Shown here: positions 25,014 to 33,032 of the stretch, one piece after another | How the letters are laid out: each line of letters starts with the position of its first letter | Numbering within the stretch: position 1 is the first letter of the stretch | Assembly: GCA_045587385.1 (NCBI GenBank) | Contig: JAZNCE010000086.1 | Coordinates: 1-63,418, forward strand | Length of the DNA stretch: 63,418 bases | Direction of reading: 5' to 3' | Origin: SVQP01 sp045587385 | Lineage (GTDB): Bacteria; Bacillota; Clostridia; Oscillospirales; CAG-272 | Made by a program: the position numbers and the translations under genes | Notes under the pieces: generated by a model | What the model saw: the letters and a program-made list of their open reading frames with translations, nothing else | Databases searched by the model: none | Told to the model about the DNA's origin: nothing

Positions 25014-26258
25014 ATGGGCAAATTCTATCTGATCGGCGAGCACCTCTCGCATTCCCACTCCCCTGCCGTGCACGCGATGTTTGGTAACCCCAATTACACG
25101 CTCAAGGAGCTTGCACCCGACGAGGTGGAGAACTTTATCAAGCACGGCGACTATGATGGCTTAAACGTGACAATTCCTTATAAAAAAACGGTCATTCCCT
25201 ACCTTGACGAGCTGACCGACACCGCGCAAAAGCTCGGTGCGGTCAACACCATCGTGCGCCGCCCCGACGGCACTTTGCTTGGCGATAACACCGACTATTT
25301 CGGCTTTGCCTATGCGCTTTCGTCGGCAGGCATTGCTCTTGGCGGCAAGCACGTGCTGATCCTTGGCTCGGGCGGTGCGTCCAAAACCGCTGTGGCATAC
25401 GCGCGTGACGCGGGGGCTGCCTCGGTCACAATCGTTTCCCGCACGGGAGAGGTCAATTACCAAAACGTATACGAAAGGTGTGCCGACACCGAGATCGTCA
25501 TCAATTGCACGCCCGTGGGCATGTACCCGAATTCCGGTGCAGCACCCGTATGGCTGATCAGATTCCCCCACCTTTGCGGCGTGGTGGATATGATCTACAA
25601 CCCTGCGCGCACGCTGCTGCTTGCCGCTGCAAAGGATCTGCGTATCCCTGCCGTCAACGGTGCGTCCATGCTTGTCGCGCAGGCGGCACGCGGGCACGAG
25701 CACTTTACAGGGCAAAGCGTCAGCAAGCAGAAAATTGAGCAGATTGTGCGCGCCCTGTCGCAGAAAAACGAGAACATTATACTCATCGGCATGCCCGGCT
25801 GCGGCAAGACCACCGTGGGTAAAGCGCTTGCACGCTTGACAGGTAAGAAATTTGTGGACACCGATGCCTTGATTGAGGCAGAGGCAGGCAAAACCATTCC
25901 CGATATTTTTGCCACCGAGGGTGAGGACGCCTTCCGCAAGCTGGAGCACGAGGTCATCTGCCGCGTGGGTGCGGAGCACGGGCAAATCATTGCCACGGGC
26001 GGCGGTGCAGTCACAAGGCAGGAAAACCAATATTCGCTGGAGCAAAACGGCAGGATCGTATGGCTGCAGCGTTCCTTGGAGGAGCTGCCCACCACGGGCA
26101 GACCGCTCTCGCACAAAGATACACTTGCAGAGATGTACCGCGCACGCGAGTCGCTGTATCGCTGCTTTTCTGACATGCAAATTCCCAACGACGGCACGCC
26201 CGACGAGGTTGCCGCACGCATTGCAAAGGAGCTACACTATGAAATTTTTGGTCATTAA
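25014..26258 (+). CDS. aroE-aroK: shikimate dehydrogenase-shikimate kinase fusion
   Basis: 414 residues, two enzymes in one chain. Residues about 1-245 are AroE: shikimate site HSHSPAVHAMFG, catalytic Lys in NVTIPYKKTV, Asp in GDNTDYFGF, NADPH site LGSGGASKTAVAYA. Residues about 255-414 are shikimate kinase: Walker A GMPGCGKTTVG, Asp pair KFVDTDALIE, RKLEHEV, GGGAV and the lid region TGRPL. They catalyse consecutive steps, dehydroshikimate to shikimate to shikimate-3-phosphate. The dehydrogenase part is on the short side. The ribosome site GGAG is in the last codons of the preceding gene. The 3' end overlaps aroQ by 20 bases. Confidence 0.93.
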   Translation: MGKFYLIGEHLSHSHSPAVHAMFGNPNYTLKELAPDEVENFIKHGDYDGLNVTIPYKKTVIPYLDELTDTAQKLGAVNTIVRRPDGTLLGDNTDYFGFAYALSSAGIALGGKHVLILGSGGASKTAVAYARDAGAASVTIVSRTGEVNYQNVYERCADTEIVINCTPVGMYPNSGAAPVWLIRFPHLCGVVDMIYNPARTLLLAAAKDLRIPAVNGASMLVAQAARGHEHFTGQSVSKQKIEQIVRALSQKNENIILIGMPGCGKTTVGKALARLTGKKFVDTDALIEAEAGKTIPDIFATEGEDAFRKLEHEVICRVGAEHGQIIATGGGAVTRQENQYSLEQNGRIVWLQRSLEELPTTGRPLSHKDTLAEMYRARESLYRCFSDMQIPNDGTPDEVAARIAKELHYEIFGH

Positions 26259-26679
26259 CGGACCCAATCTCAATTTACTGGGTCGCCGCGAGCCGGACAT
26301 TTACGGCAAGCGCGATTACGCCGCGCTTTGTGCGCACGTCAAGGCTGCCGCCGCTGCCGAAGGCATTGAGATCGACATCATGCAGACCAATCACGAGGGC
26401 GTGATCATAGACGCCATTCAGGACGCGATAGGCAAATACGACGGCATTGTCATCAACCCTGCAGCCTATACACATACCAGCGTTGCCATTGCCGACGCGA
26501 TTGCCGCTGTGGGCATTCCCACCGCCGAGGTGCACCTTTCCGACGTAGACACGCGCGAGGACTTCCGCCGCATTTCCTTCGTCACCCCCGTTTGCGCCCT
26601 GCGCGTCAAGGGGCTTGGCTTTGACAGCTACAGCAAGGCGATTTTCGATCTTGCCACTTATATTCGCGCAAAATCTTGA
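26239..26679 (+). CDS. aroQ: type II 3-dehydroquinate dehydratase
   Basis: 146 residues, normal length for the dodecameric type II enzyme. The N-terminal NGPNLNLLGRREPDIYG contains the catalytic Tyr, QTNHEGVIIDAI and INPAAYTHTSVAIADAI follow, and the catalytic His lies in EVHLSDVDTRE. It converts 3-dehydroquinate to 3-dehydroshikimate. ATG 26239 is inside the end of aroE-aroK, eight bases after AAGGAG. It completes the six post-DAHP steps, so only DAHP synthase must come from elsewhere. Confidence 0.96.
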   Translation: MKFLVINGPNLNLLGRREPDIYGKRDYAALCAHVKAAAAAEGIEIDIMQTNHEGVIIDAIQDAIGKYDGIVINPAAYTHTSVAIADAIAAVGIPTAEVHLSDVDTREDFRRISFVTPVCALRVKGLGFDSYSKAIFDLATYIRAKS

Positions 26680-26704
26680 CAAATCGTGCGGAATTTGCTA
26701 TAAT
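26676..26704 (+). promoter_or_regulatory. consensus promoter starting inside the aroQ stop region
   Basis: TTGACA, 17 bases, TATAAT, a perfect sigma-A promoter. The -35 hexamer overlaps the aroQ stop codon. It drives the deacetylase gene independently of the aro operon. Confidence 0.9.
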
Positions 26705-26733
26705 GGTAGCAATACTGAATGGAGGATACGATC

Positions 26734-27696
26734 GTGAAACATATCGCTAAGATCCTGCTTGCCCTGCTGCTGTGCTCCACTACCCTGCTGGCAGCTTGCG
26801 ACAAAGGCAATCAGCCCGTGGACACCGAGCCCGATTCGTCTACCGAGCAAGAGACCGAGCAGCCCACCGAGCAAGAGACCGAAGCTCCGACCACAGAGGA
26901 GATCACCGAAATTGCAACTGAGGAGGAAACTATCGTGCCAAACGACGGAAAGCCCAAGAAGTTCTTTACGCTCAGCCTTGACGACGGCATTACGCAGGAC
27001 CTTAAAGTCATTGAGATCCTGAAAAAATACAACGTTACCTGCGTTTCCTTTAATATCAACACAGGTCTTTACGGCGCAAACTGGGAATGGGTTGGCCCCG
27101 CGATCGGTGACCCCACCATTCCTCACCAGCGCTTTACCGAGGAAGAGCTCAAGACCGGTATTTACGACGGCTACGAGGTACTGGTGCACACCATGAACCA
27201 CCCCTCGCTTAAGAATTACGACAAGCGCGCAAGTCAGATCAAGAAAGAGGTTGGCAGGGATGCCGATAACATTGAAGAGCTGACAGGCGTTCGCCCCGTG
27301 GGCATGGCTTGGCCGGGCGGTGACACAGAATACACCGACACGACCATTGAGCTTGTACTGGAAAACACCGACATCCGCTTTGCACGCGGCACGACCTCGA
27401 CCTACAATTTCGAGCTGCCCGAATACTTTATGAAGTGGATGCCCACCTGCTCGGCAATCGATCCGCAGTGCCTGACGCTGGCGCAGCAGTTTCTCGATGC
27501 GGAGTGCACCGAGGATATGCTGTTCTACGTATGGGGTCACAGCTACGAGTTTGACCTCAACAACGGCGCAGGTTATGAGACCTTTGAGCAGCTGGTCAAG
27601 ATGATGAGCGAGGCAGAGGACGTCTACCTTGTCACCAACACCCAGTTCTACAATATCTATAAGGATCAGATCCCCTCTTGGAAAGAGGCGGAATAA
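26734..27696 (+). CDS. polysaccharide deacetylase (NodB) lipoprotein
   Basis: 320 residues. Lipoprotein signal KHIAKILLALLLCSTTLLAAC, with lipobox LLAAC, is followed by a Thr/Glu/Pro-rich spacer to about residue 70. The NodB domain (about 75-290) shows motif 1 as SLDDG, motif 2 as HTMNHPSL, and GMAWPGGD as a variant of motif 3 (the usual Arg is changed). It would remove acetyl groups from cell-surface polysaccharide outside the membrane. The start is GTG 26734, seven bases after GGAGGA. It is monocistronic, with its own promoter and terminator. Confidence 0.82.
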   Translation: MKHIAKILLALLLCSTTLLAACDKGNQPVDTEPDSSTEQETEQPTEQETEAPTTEEITEIATEEETIVPNDGKPKKFFTLSLDDGITQDLKVIEILKKYNVTCVSFNINTGLYGANWEWVGPAIGDPTIPHQRFTEEELKTGIYDGYEVLVHTMNHPSLKNYDKRASQIKKEVGRDADNIEELTGVRPVGMAWPGGDTEYTDTTIELVLENTDIRFARGTTSTYNFELPEYFMKWMPTCSAIDPQCLTLAQQFLDAECTEDMLFYVWGHSYEFDLNNGAGYETFEQLVKMMSEAEDVYLVTNTQFYNIYKDQIPSWKEAE

Positions 27697-27700
27697 AAAC

Positions 27701-27735
27701 AAAAACGGAGGCTGTATACCGGCCTCCGTTTTTTT
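27701..27735 (+). terminator. terminator after the deacetylase
   Basis: AAAAACGGAGGC pairs with GCCTCCGTTTTT and is followed by further T residues. Confidence 0.88.
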
Positions 27736-27788
27736 GATGCAATGGCACAGAAAAAACGTAATTCATCTGCATTTTTTGCCGCTTACTC

Positions 27789-27817
27789 TTGCAGAGGGCA
27801 TACAAATATGATATAAT
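27789..27817 (+). promoter_or_regulatory. promoter of the proBAC operon
   Basis: TTGCAG, 17 bases, TATAAT. The proB start follows 46 bases later behind AAAGGAGG. Confidence 0.75.
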
Positions 27818-27863
27818 GATTTTAATCAGATAAAATCTTCGACCTCAAAAGGAGGACGTATAC

Positions 27864-28634
27864 ATGAAAATCGTAGTCAAAATCGGCACTTCCACGCTGG
27901 CGCACGCCACGGGCAGACTCAATATCAAGAGAATTGAGCAGCTTTGCAAAAACCTCTCCGACCTCAAAAACGCCGGGCACGAGATCATTCTCGTATCGTC
28001 GGGTGCAATCGGCATGGGCGTGGGCAAGCTGGGGCTTTCCTCCCGTCCGCGTGACGTGGCAGGCAAGCAGGCGGCGGCTGCCGTTGGGCAATGCGAGCTG
28101 ATGTACACCTACGACAAGCTGTTCTCCGAATACAATCACACGGTCGCGCAGATTCTGCTGACGGCAGACGATTTGCGCCACGACGACCGCCACCAAAACT
28201 TTGAAAATACCATGAGCCGCCTTTTGGAGCTTTCTGTGCTGCCCATCATCAACGAAAACGACACGGTTGCCACCGAGGAAATTGAGATTGGTGACAACGA
28301 CACCTTGGCTGCCATTGTGGCAGAAAGCACACAAGCCGATCTCTTGATCCTGCTTTCCGACATTGACGGCCTTTACACAGCAGACCCCCACAAGTGCACC
28401 GACGCACAGCTGATCTCGGACGTATACGCGCTGGACGAGGACATTCTCGCTCTGGGCGGCAGCACGGGCTCTTCCCTGGGCACGGGCGGCATGGCAACCA
28501 AGCTGCGCGCCGCGCAAATTGCAACCGCTGCGGGCTGCGACATGGTCATTGCCAACGGTGCTGACCCCGATCTGCTTTACCGCATTGCGGCAGGCGAAGC
28601 GGTGGGCACCAAATTCCACGCAAGCAAGGAGTAA
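27864..28634 (+). CDS. proB: glutamate 5-kinase without PUA domain
   Basis: 256 residues. It phosphorylates glutamate in the first step of proline synthesis. The amino-acid kinase fold shows VVKIGTSTLAH, ILVSSGAIGMGVGKL, INENDTVATEEIEIGDNDTL and the nucleotide-binding GSSLGTGGMATKLRAA. The protein ends near residue 256, so the C-terminal PUA domain of the 365-residue enterobacterial enzyme is missing; single-domain forms are known in other bacteria. proA starts four bases after the stop. Confidence 0.95.
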   Translation: MKIVVKIGTSTLAHATGRLNIKRIEQLCKNLSDLKNAGHEIILVSSGAIGMGVGKLGLSSRPRDVAGKQAAAAVGQCELMYTYDKLFSEYNHTVAQILLTADDLRHDDRHQNFENTMSRLLELSVLPIINENDTVATEEIEIGDNDTLAAIVAESTQADLLILLSDIDGLYTADPHKCTDAQLISDVYALDEDILALGGSTGSSLGTGGMATKLRAAQIATAAGCDMVIANGADPDLLYRIAAGEAVGTKFHASKE

Positions 28635-28638
28635 AGAT

Positions 28639-29898
28639 ATGAGAAGCACGCAGGAGATTTTAATTGCCGCCAAAAAGGCAGGCAACGTGATCAAAAGCTA
28701 TACACCCGCGCAGCTGGACGCGGCACTTGGTGCCATGGCTGCGGCATTGGTTGCAGATACCGATGCTATCCTTGCAGCCAACGCGCAGGATCTGGAAGCG
28801 GCGCGCGGACGCATCTCGGACGTCATGCTGGACAGACTGCGCCTGGATCACGGGCGCGTGCAGGCTATGGCGCAGGGCATTTTAGACGTGGTTTCCCTGC
28901 CCTCCCCTTTGGGGCACGTGCTTGCAGAGTTTGAACGCCCCAACGGCATGACCGTGCGCAAAATTTCCTCTGCCATGGGCGTGATCGCCATCATTTATGA
29001 AAGCCGCCCCAACGTGACCTCGGATGCAGCCGCGCTTGCCATCAAGGCGGGCAGCGTTTGCGTATTGCGCCCCGGCAAGGATGCAGCCCTGTCGGCTGCC
29101 GCCATTGTGGCAGCTTTGCGCAAAGGTCTTGCAGATGCAGGGCTTTGCCAGGATCTTGTCAACTTGGTGGAGGACACCTCGCGTCAGAGTGCGACCGACC
29201 TCATGAAAGCAAACGGCTACGTGGATATGCTGATTCCCAGAGGCGGTGCGGGGCTGATCCGCTCCTGCATTGAAAACGCCACCGTGCCCTGCATTCAGAC
29301 GGGTACGGGCATCTGCCATATATACGTTGATAAAAGTGCCGACCTTGACATGGCACTGCATATTCTGGACAACGCCAAAACCAGCCGCCCCTCGGTCTGC
29401 AATGCATGCGAGGTGTGCCTTGTGCACCGCGACGTGGCAGACAACTTCCTGCCCATGGTCAAGGCGCGCTTGGTTGACGCGCGACGCGACGCGGGCAAGA
29501 TTCCCGTGGAATTGCGCGGCGACGCACGTGCTTGCGCCATCATTGACGCAACACCCGCAGGCGAGAACGACTTTGACACCGAATTTTTGGACTATATTTT
29601 AGCCCTTGGTATCGTGGACAGCGCAGACGAGGCGATCGCGCACATCGGCAAGCACTCCACGGGGCACAGCGAAGCCATTATGGCAACCGACGACGCTGCC
29701 ATCGATGCCTTTGTGCGCGGTGTGGACTCCTCCTCGGTTTACGTCAACGTGTCCACGCGCTTTACGGACGGCGGTGAGTTCGGCTTTGGCTGCGAAATGG
29801 GCATTTCCACGCAAAAGCTGCACGCGCGCGGACCCATGGGGCTTTGCGAGCTGACCACGTATAAATATGTGATCACCGGCAACGGTCAGACCAGATAA
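28639..29898 (+). CDS. proA: glutamate-5-semialdehyde dehydrogenase
   Basis: 419 residues, normal length. It reduces glutamyl-5-phosphate to the semialdehyde with NADPH. The aldehyde-dehydrogenase-like fold shows IYESRPNVTSDAAALAIKAG, DMLIPRGGAGLI, the catalytic Cys in SVCNACEVCLV and the C-terminal FTDGGEFGFGCEMGISTQKL. ATG 28639 follows AAGGAGTAAAG, which overlaps the proB stop. Hairpin array C lies between its stop and proC. Confidence 0.96.
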   Translation: MRSTQEILIAAKKAGNVIKSYTPAQLDAALGAMAAALVADTDAILAANAQDLEAARGRISDVMLDRLRLDHGRVQAMAQGILDVVSLPSPLGHVLAEFERPNGMTVRKISSAMGVIAIIYESRPNVTSDAAALAIKAGSVCVLRPGKDAALSAAAIVAALRKGLADAGLCQDLVNLVEDTSRQSATDLMKANGYVDMLIPRGGAGLIRSCIENATVPCIQTGTGICHIYVDKSADLDMALHILDNAKTSRPSVCNACEVCLVHRDVADNFLPMVKARLVDARRDAGKIPVELRGDARACAIIDATPAGENDFDTEFLDYILALGIVDSADEAIAHIGKHSTGHSEAIMATDDAAIDAFVRGVDSSSVYVNVSTRFTDGGEFGFGCEMGISTQKLHARGPMGLCELTTYKYVITGNGQTR

Positions 29899-29900
29899 GA

Positions 29901-30040
29901 GTGAAATATTTCGCCCTTGGCGAAATGTGAAATGTTTGCCTTGCAAACGTGAAATGCGCACCAAAGGCGCGCGTGAAATGTTCCGCTGTGCGGAACGTTG
30001 CGGTAGAAATTTGCCAAAGGCAAATTGCAATTTCATTGTA
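29901..30040 (+). repeat. hairpin array C inside the pro operon
   Basis: Five short hairpins: ATTTCGCC/GGCGAAAT (29908-29926), GTTTGC/GCAAAC (29934-29948), GCGC/GCGC (29956-29970), GTTCCGC/GCGGAAC (29980-29996) and AATTTGCC/GGCAAATT (30008-30026). The linker GTGAAAT recurs four times between or before the first four. The array spans almost the whole proA-proC gap and ends just before the proC ribosome site. Confidence 0.88.
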
Positions 30041-30053
30041 ATTGGAGTTATCT

Positions 30054-30851
30054 ATGAAAAAAATCGGATTCATCGGTGCAGGTAACATGGGCGGTGCGCT
30101 TGCCCTTGCTGCCTCCAAAACCGATTGCGAATTATATGTCACCGACGTTGATGCGGACAAAGCAGCCGCACTTTGCGCACGCACGGGTGCGACGCAGACA
30201 GGCAGCGAGGAAATCTGCGCTGTCTGCGACCTTGTTTACCTTGGCGTCAAGCCCCAGATGCTTGCCGAGGTTGCCGCAGAACTTACCCCCGCGCTGCAAA
30301 GCCGCACCACGCCCTACTGCCTGGTCAGTATGTGCGCAGGCGTGACGCTTGAGCGCCTCGGTAAACTGTTCGGCGATGCCGCCGTCATCCGCATCATGCC
30401 CAATACCCCCGTTGCCGTGGGACAAGGCATGATTCTGTATTGCTATAATGCTCTGACCACCAAGGAACAGACCGACGCGTTCCTGTACGCCATGTCACAC
30501 GCAGGCAAGCTGGAGCTTTTGGATGAGGACTTGTTTGACGCGGGCACGTCGGTTTCCGGCTGCGGTCCTGCCTTTGCTTATCTGTTTGCCGACGCGCTTG
30601 CCAAGGGCGGCGAGGATTGCGGACTTTCCTACCAGCAAGCCACAGCACTCGCCTCGCAAATGCTGCTGGGCGCGGCACTCATGCTGCAAGAGGACGGCAG
30701 ATCGCCCGACGCGCTGCGCGAGGCGGTGTGCTCCAAGGGCGGCTCTACCATCGAGGGCGTCAAAGTCATGTGGGAAAAGGATCTTGCAGGCATCGTACGC
30801 GACGCACTCAAGGCGTCCTACAAACGAAATCAGGAACTCGGAAAATCATAA
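30054..30851 (+). CDS. proC: pyrroline-5-carboxylate reductase
   Basis: 265 residues, normal length. It reduces pyrroline-5-carboxylate to proline. The Rossmann motif IGFIGAGNMGGALA is at the N-terminus, and the C-terminal domain shows VIRIMPNTPVAVGQGM, VSGCGPAFAYLFADALA and the family signature EAVCSKGGSTIEGVKVM. The start is ATG 30054 behind TTGGAG. It is separated from proA by hairpin array C, so its expression may be tuned separately from proBA. The DUF4091 gene starts 15 bases after the stop. Confidence 0.96.
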   Translation: MKKIGFIGAGNMGGALALAASKTDCELYVTDVDADKAAALCARTGATQTGSEEICAVCDLVYLGVKPQMLAEVAAELTPALQSRTTPYCLVSMCAGVTLERLGKLFGDAAVIRIMPNTPVAVGQGMILYCYNALTTKEQTDAFLYAMSHAGKLELLDEDLFDAGTSVSGCGPAFAYLFADALAKGGEDCGLSYQQATALASQMLLGAALMLQEDGRSPDALREAVCSKGGSTIEGVKVMWEKDLAGIVRDALKASYKRNQELGKS

Positions 30852-30866
30852 AACCAGGAGGACATC

Positions 30867-32516
30867 ATGATCAAAACAGCACTCGTTTCCGGCATGGAAA
30901 AATGCTTCCCCGATCAGCAGATCGAGGATTTTGCGCCCCTGACGGCACTTTCGGTACTCAAAAACGAGCGTTTCTCGGTGCAGCTGCTGCACAAGAGTGA
31001 GCCCGACCACGCAGGCCGAGCCATCGTGCGCATTGACGGCGATCTTGCCAAATATGCCACCGTGCGCAACGTCAAGTGCATTCCCGTGGATATTGCCATT
31101 TTCCCCGGCATTGATACAAGCAACTATCTGCGCACAGAGCCCGGTCTTTACCCCGATTTGCTGCAGCCCTTGCATTACGGCGGCGCGATCTCCATTATGA
31201 AAGACCAAACACAGAGTGCATGGATCGAATTTGACCTTGACGGCACGGCAGACGCAGGCACCTACCCCATGGCAGTCACTCTTGTAGACGGACTTGGCAA
31301 CGAGGTGGCAAAGGAATGCTTTGAGGTCACCGTGATCAACGCGATGCTGCCCGCGCAGGAAATGCGCGTGACGCAATGGTTCCATACGGACTGCCTTGCC
31401 AACTACTACAACGTGCCCGCATGGAGCGAGGAGCACTGGAGAATCGTTGAGAATTTTGCTCGCACGGCAAGAAGAAACGGCATCAATTTGCTGCTGACCC
31501 CCGTGTTTACCCCCGCGCTGGATACCGTTGTGGGCGGTGAGCGCACTACGGTACAGTTGGTGGACGTTTGCAAAAACGGTGACGCATACACCTTCGGCTT
31601 TGACAAGCTGGACCGCTGGATCGAGATGTGCAACCGCGTGGGTATTGAATATTTTGAAATTGCGCACCTGTTCACGCAATGGGGTGCGGAGCACGCACCC
31701 AAGGTCATGGCAACCGTGGACGGCGCATACAAGAAGATCTTTGGTTGGGAAAGTGCGGCTACGGGCGAGGAATACAGCACCTTCCTGCGCGCATTCCTTG
31801 CGGCGTTCCTTGATCACATGAAGGCGCGCGGAGATGATAAGCGTTGCTATTTCCATATCTCGGACGAGCCCAACGAAACGCAGCTGGAGTCCTATAAGGC
31901 GGCAAAGGCGGTGGTATACGATCTGATCAAGGATTACCCCATCATGGACGCGCTCTCCAACTTTGAATTCTTCAAGCAGGGCATCGTGCCGCTGCCTATT
32001 CCCTCCAACGACCACGTAGAGCCTTTTATTGAGGCAAAAGTGCCCGGTCTTTGGACCTATTATTGCTGCGGTCAGCTTTCGGGCGTTTCCAACCGCATGA
32101 TGGCAATGCCCTTGTGGAGAACGAGATCGATCGGTTACCAGTTCTACAAGTATGACATTGCGGGCTTTTTGCAGTGGGGATATAACTTCTATAATACCTG
32201 CGGTTCGATTGACCCGATCAATCCTTACGTCGATGCTTGCGGTGAATATTGGGTGCCTGCGGGAGATACCTATTCGGTCTACCCCGCGCAGAACGGCGAG
32301 GCGCTGGAGTCCATTCGCATTCTCTCCTTCTATGAAGCGTTGCAGGACGTGCGCGCCATGAAGGTTGCCGAGGCATATTACGGCAAGGACGCAGTCGTGG
32401 CAGCCATGGAAGAGATCCTTGGCGAGATCAAATTCAGCAAATGCGCCACCGACGCAGAGACCATTCTCAAAATGCGCGAAAAGATCAACGATATGATCGC
32501 AGCAGCGGTTAAGTAA
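30867..32516 (+). CDS. second DUF4091 (GH123-like) protein
   Basis: 549 residues, a distant paralogue of the protein at 5133 with the same two-part layout: beta-rich N-terminal half, then a TIM-barrel-like domain from about 190. The acidic pair sits in FHISDEPNETQ near residue 330, followed by WTYYCCGQLSGVSNR and IAGFLQWGYNFYNT. No signal peptide. The start follows CAGGAGGA, and the 15-base gap from proC suggests it shares the pro transcript, an odd pairing of proline synthesis with glycan metabolism. The substrate is unknown. Confidence 0.75.
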   Translation: MIKTALVSGMEKCFPDQQIEDFAPLTALSVLKNERFSVQLLHKSEPDHAGRAIVRIDGDLAKYATVRNVKCIPVDIAIFPGIDTSNYLRTEPGLYPDLLQPLHYGGAISIMKDQTQSAWIEFDLDGTADAGTYPMAVTLVDGLGNEVAKECFEVTVINAMLPAQEMRVTQWFHTDCLANYYNVPAWSEEHWRIVENFARTARRNGINLLLTPVFTPALDTVVGGERTTVQLVDVCKNGDAYTFGFDKLDRWIEMCNRVGIEYFEIAHLFTQWGAEHAPKVMATVDGAYKKIFGWESAATGEEYSTFLRAFLAAFLDHMKARGDDKRCYFHISDEPNETQLESYKAAKAVVYDLIKDYPIMDALSNFEFFKQGIVPLPIPSNDHVEPFIEAKVPGLWTYYCCGQLSGVSNRMMAMPLWRTRSIGYQFYKYDIAGFLQWGYNFYNTCGSIDPINPYVDACGEYWVPAGDTYSVYPAQNGEALESIRILSFYEALQDVRAMKVAEAYYGKDAVVAAMEEILGEIKFSKCATDAETILKMREKINDMIAAAVK

Positions 32517-32538
32517 TCAGTTTCAATGCCGCAAAGTT

Positions 32539-32567
32539 TGTAGGGGAGCATTCCATATGCTCCCCTA
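32539..32567. repeat. short GTAGGGGAG palindrome
   Basis: GTAGGGGAGCATT and ATGCTCCCCTAT form a short hairpin just after the DUF4091 gene. It belongs with the GTAGGGGCG-type repeats at 4746-4795 and near 32,870-32,910. Confidence 0.5.
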
Positions 32568-32613
32568 TATCTGTATCATTTACATATAAACAAACCGCAA
32601 GCTCCGCGGGTAC

Positions 32614-32832
32614 GCGCCAAAAAGCCGTCCCCTCGGGGGAAGGTGGGATCCCACAAGCGCAGCGCAGTGGGAGGAAGGGGTAGCGTATCAAATTTGGAAG
32701 GTTTTGTTTCGTACAAATCGCATACAAAATTGACAAAATAACGGTTTCCCGCGTTGAATAGTCGACCCCTTCCTCCCGTGACGCTACGCTACGGGAGCCC
32801 ACCTTCCCCCGAGGGGACGGCTTTTCGGCGCG
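32614..32832. repeat. MITE-like inverted repeat element
   Basis: Two arms of about 68 bases (32614-32681 and 32765-32832) are inverted copies sharing AAAGCCGTCCCCT, CGGGGGAAGGTGGG and GGAAGGGGT, around an 83-base AT-richer centre. Within each arm an inner hairpin differs in sequence but keeps its pairing (TCCCAC/GTGGGA in one, CCCGT/ACGGG in the other). No ORF is supported. 32,850-32,915 then carries a GGCGGGAGCAAG...GCCCTAC / GTAGGGGCG-type repeat. Together these fill the gap 32,517-33,032. Confidence 0.75.
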
Positions 32833-32922
32833 TGTCCGTGCCCAAATTCGCGGCGGGAGCAAGACGGAGCCCTACCGGTTGTCGCGGGCAAATCGTGATT
32901 CGCCCCTACGATCCGCAATATC

Positions 32923-32960
32923 AAAAAAACGGCATTGTTTTCCCGCAATTCCGTTTTTTT
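32923..32960 (+). terminator. terminator before the agmatine operon
   Basis: AAAAAAACGG-C-ATTG pairs with CAAT-T-CCGTTTTTTT. It either ends the pro/DUF4091 transcript or acts in the ptcA leader. Downstream, two ATGCGYAA direct repeats (32993-33010) precede the ptcA ribosome site; I found no good -35/-10 pair. Confidence 0.7.
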
Positions 32961-33032
32961 CATGTTGCTCTTTTTCATATTTACCCCTGCGATGCGCAAA
33001 CTATGCGTAACAAGATTTTTTCGGAGGTTTTT

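Noticed and set aside
32754..33032. Extended N-terminus of putrescine carbamoyltransferase
   Set aside because: The extension is encoded by a repeat and a terminator; TCGGAGG before ATG 33033 and the family N-terminus fix the start.
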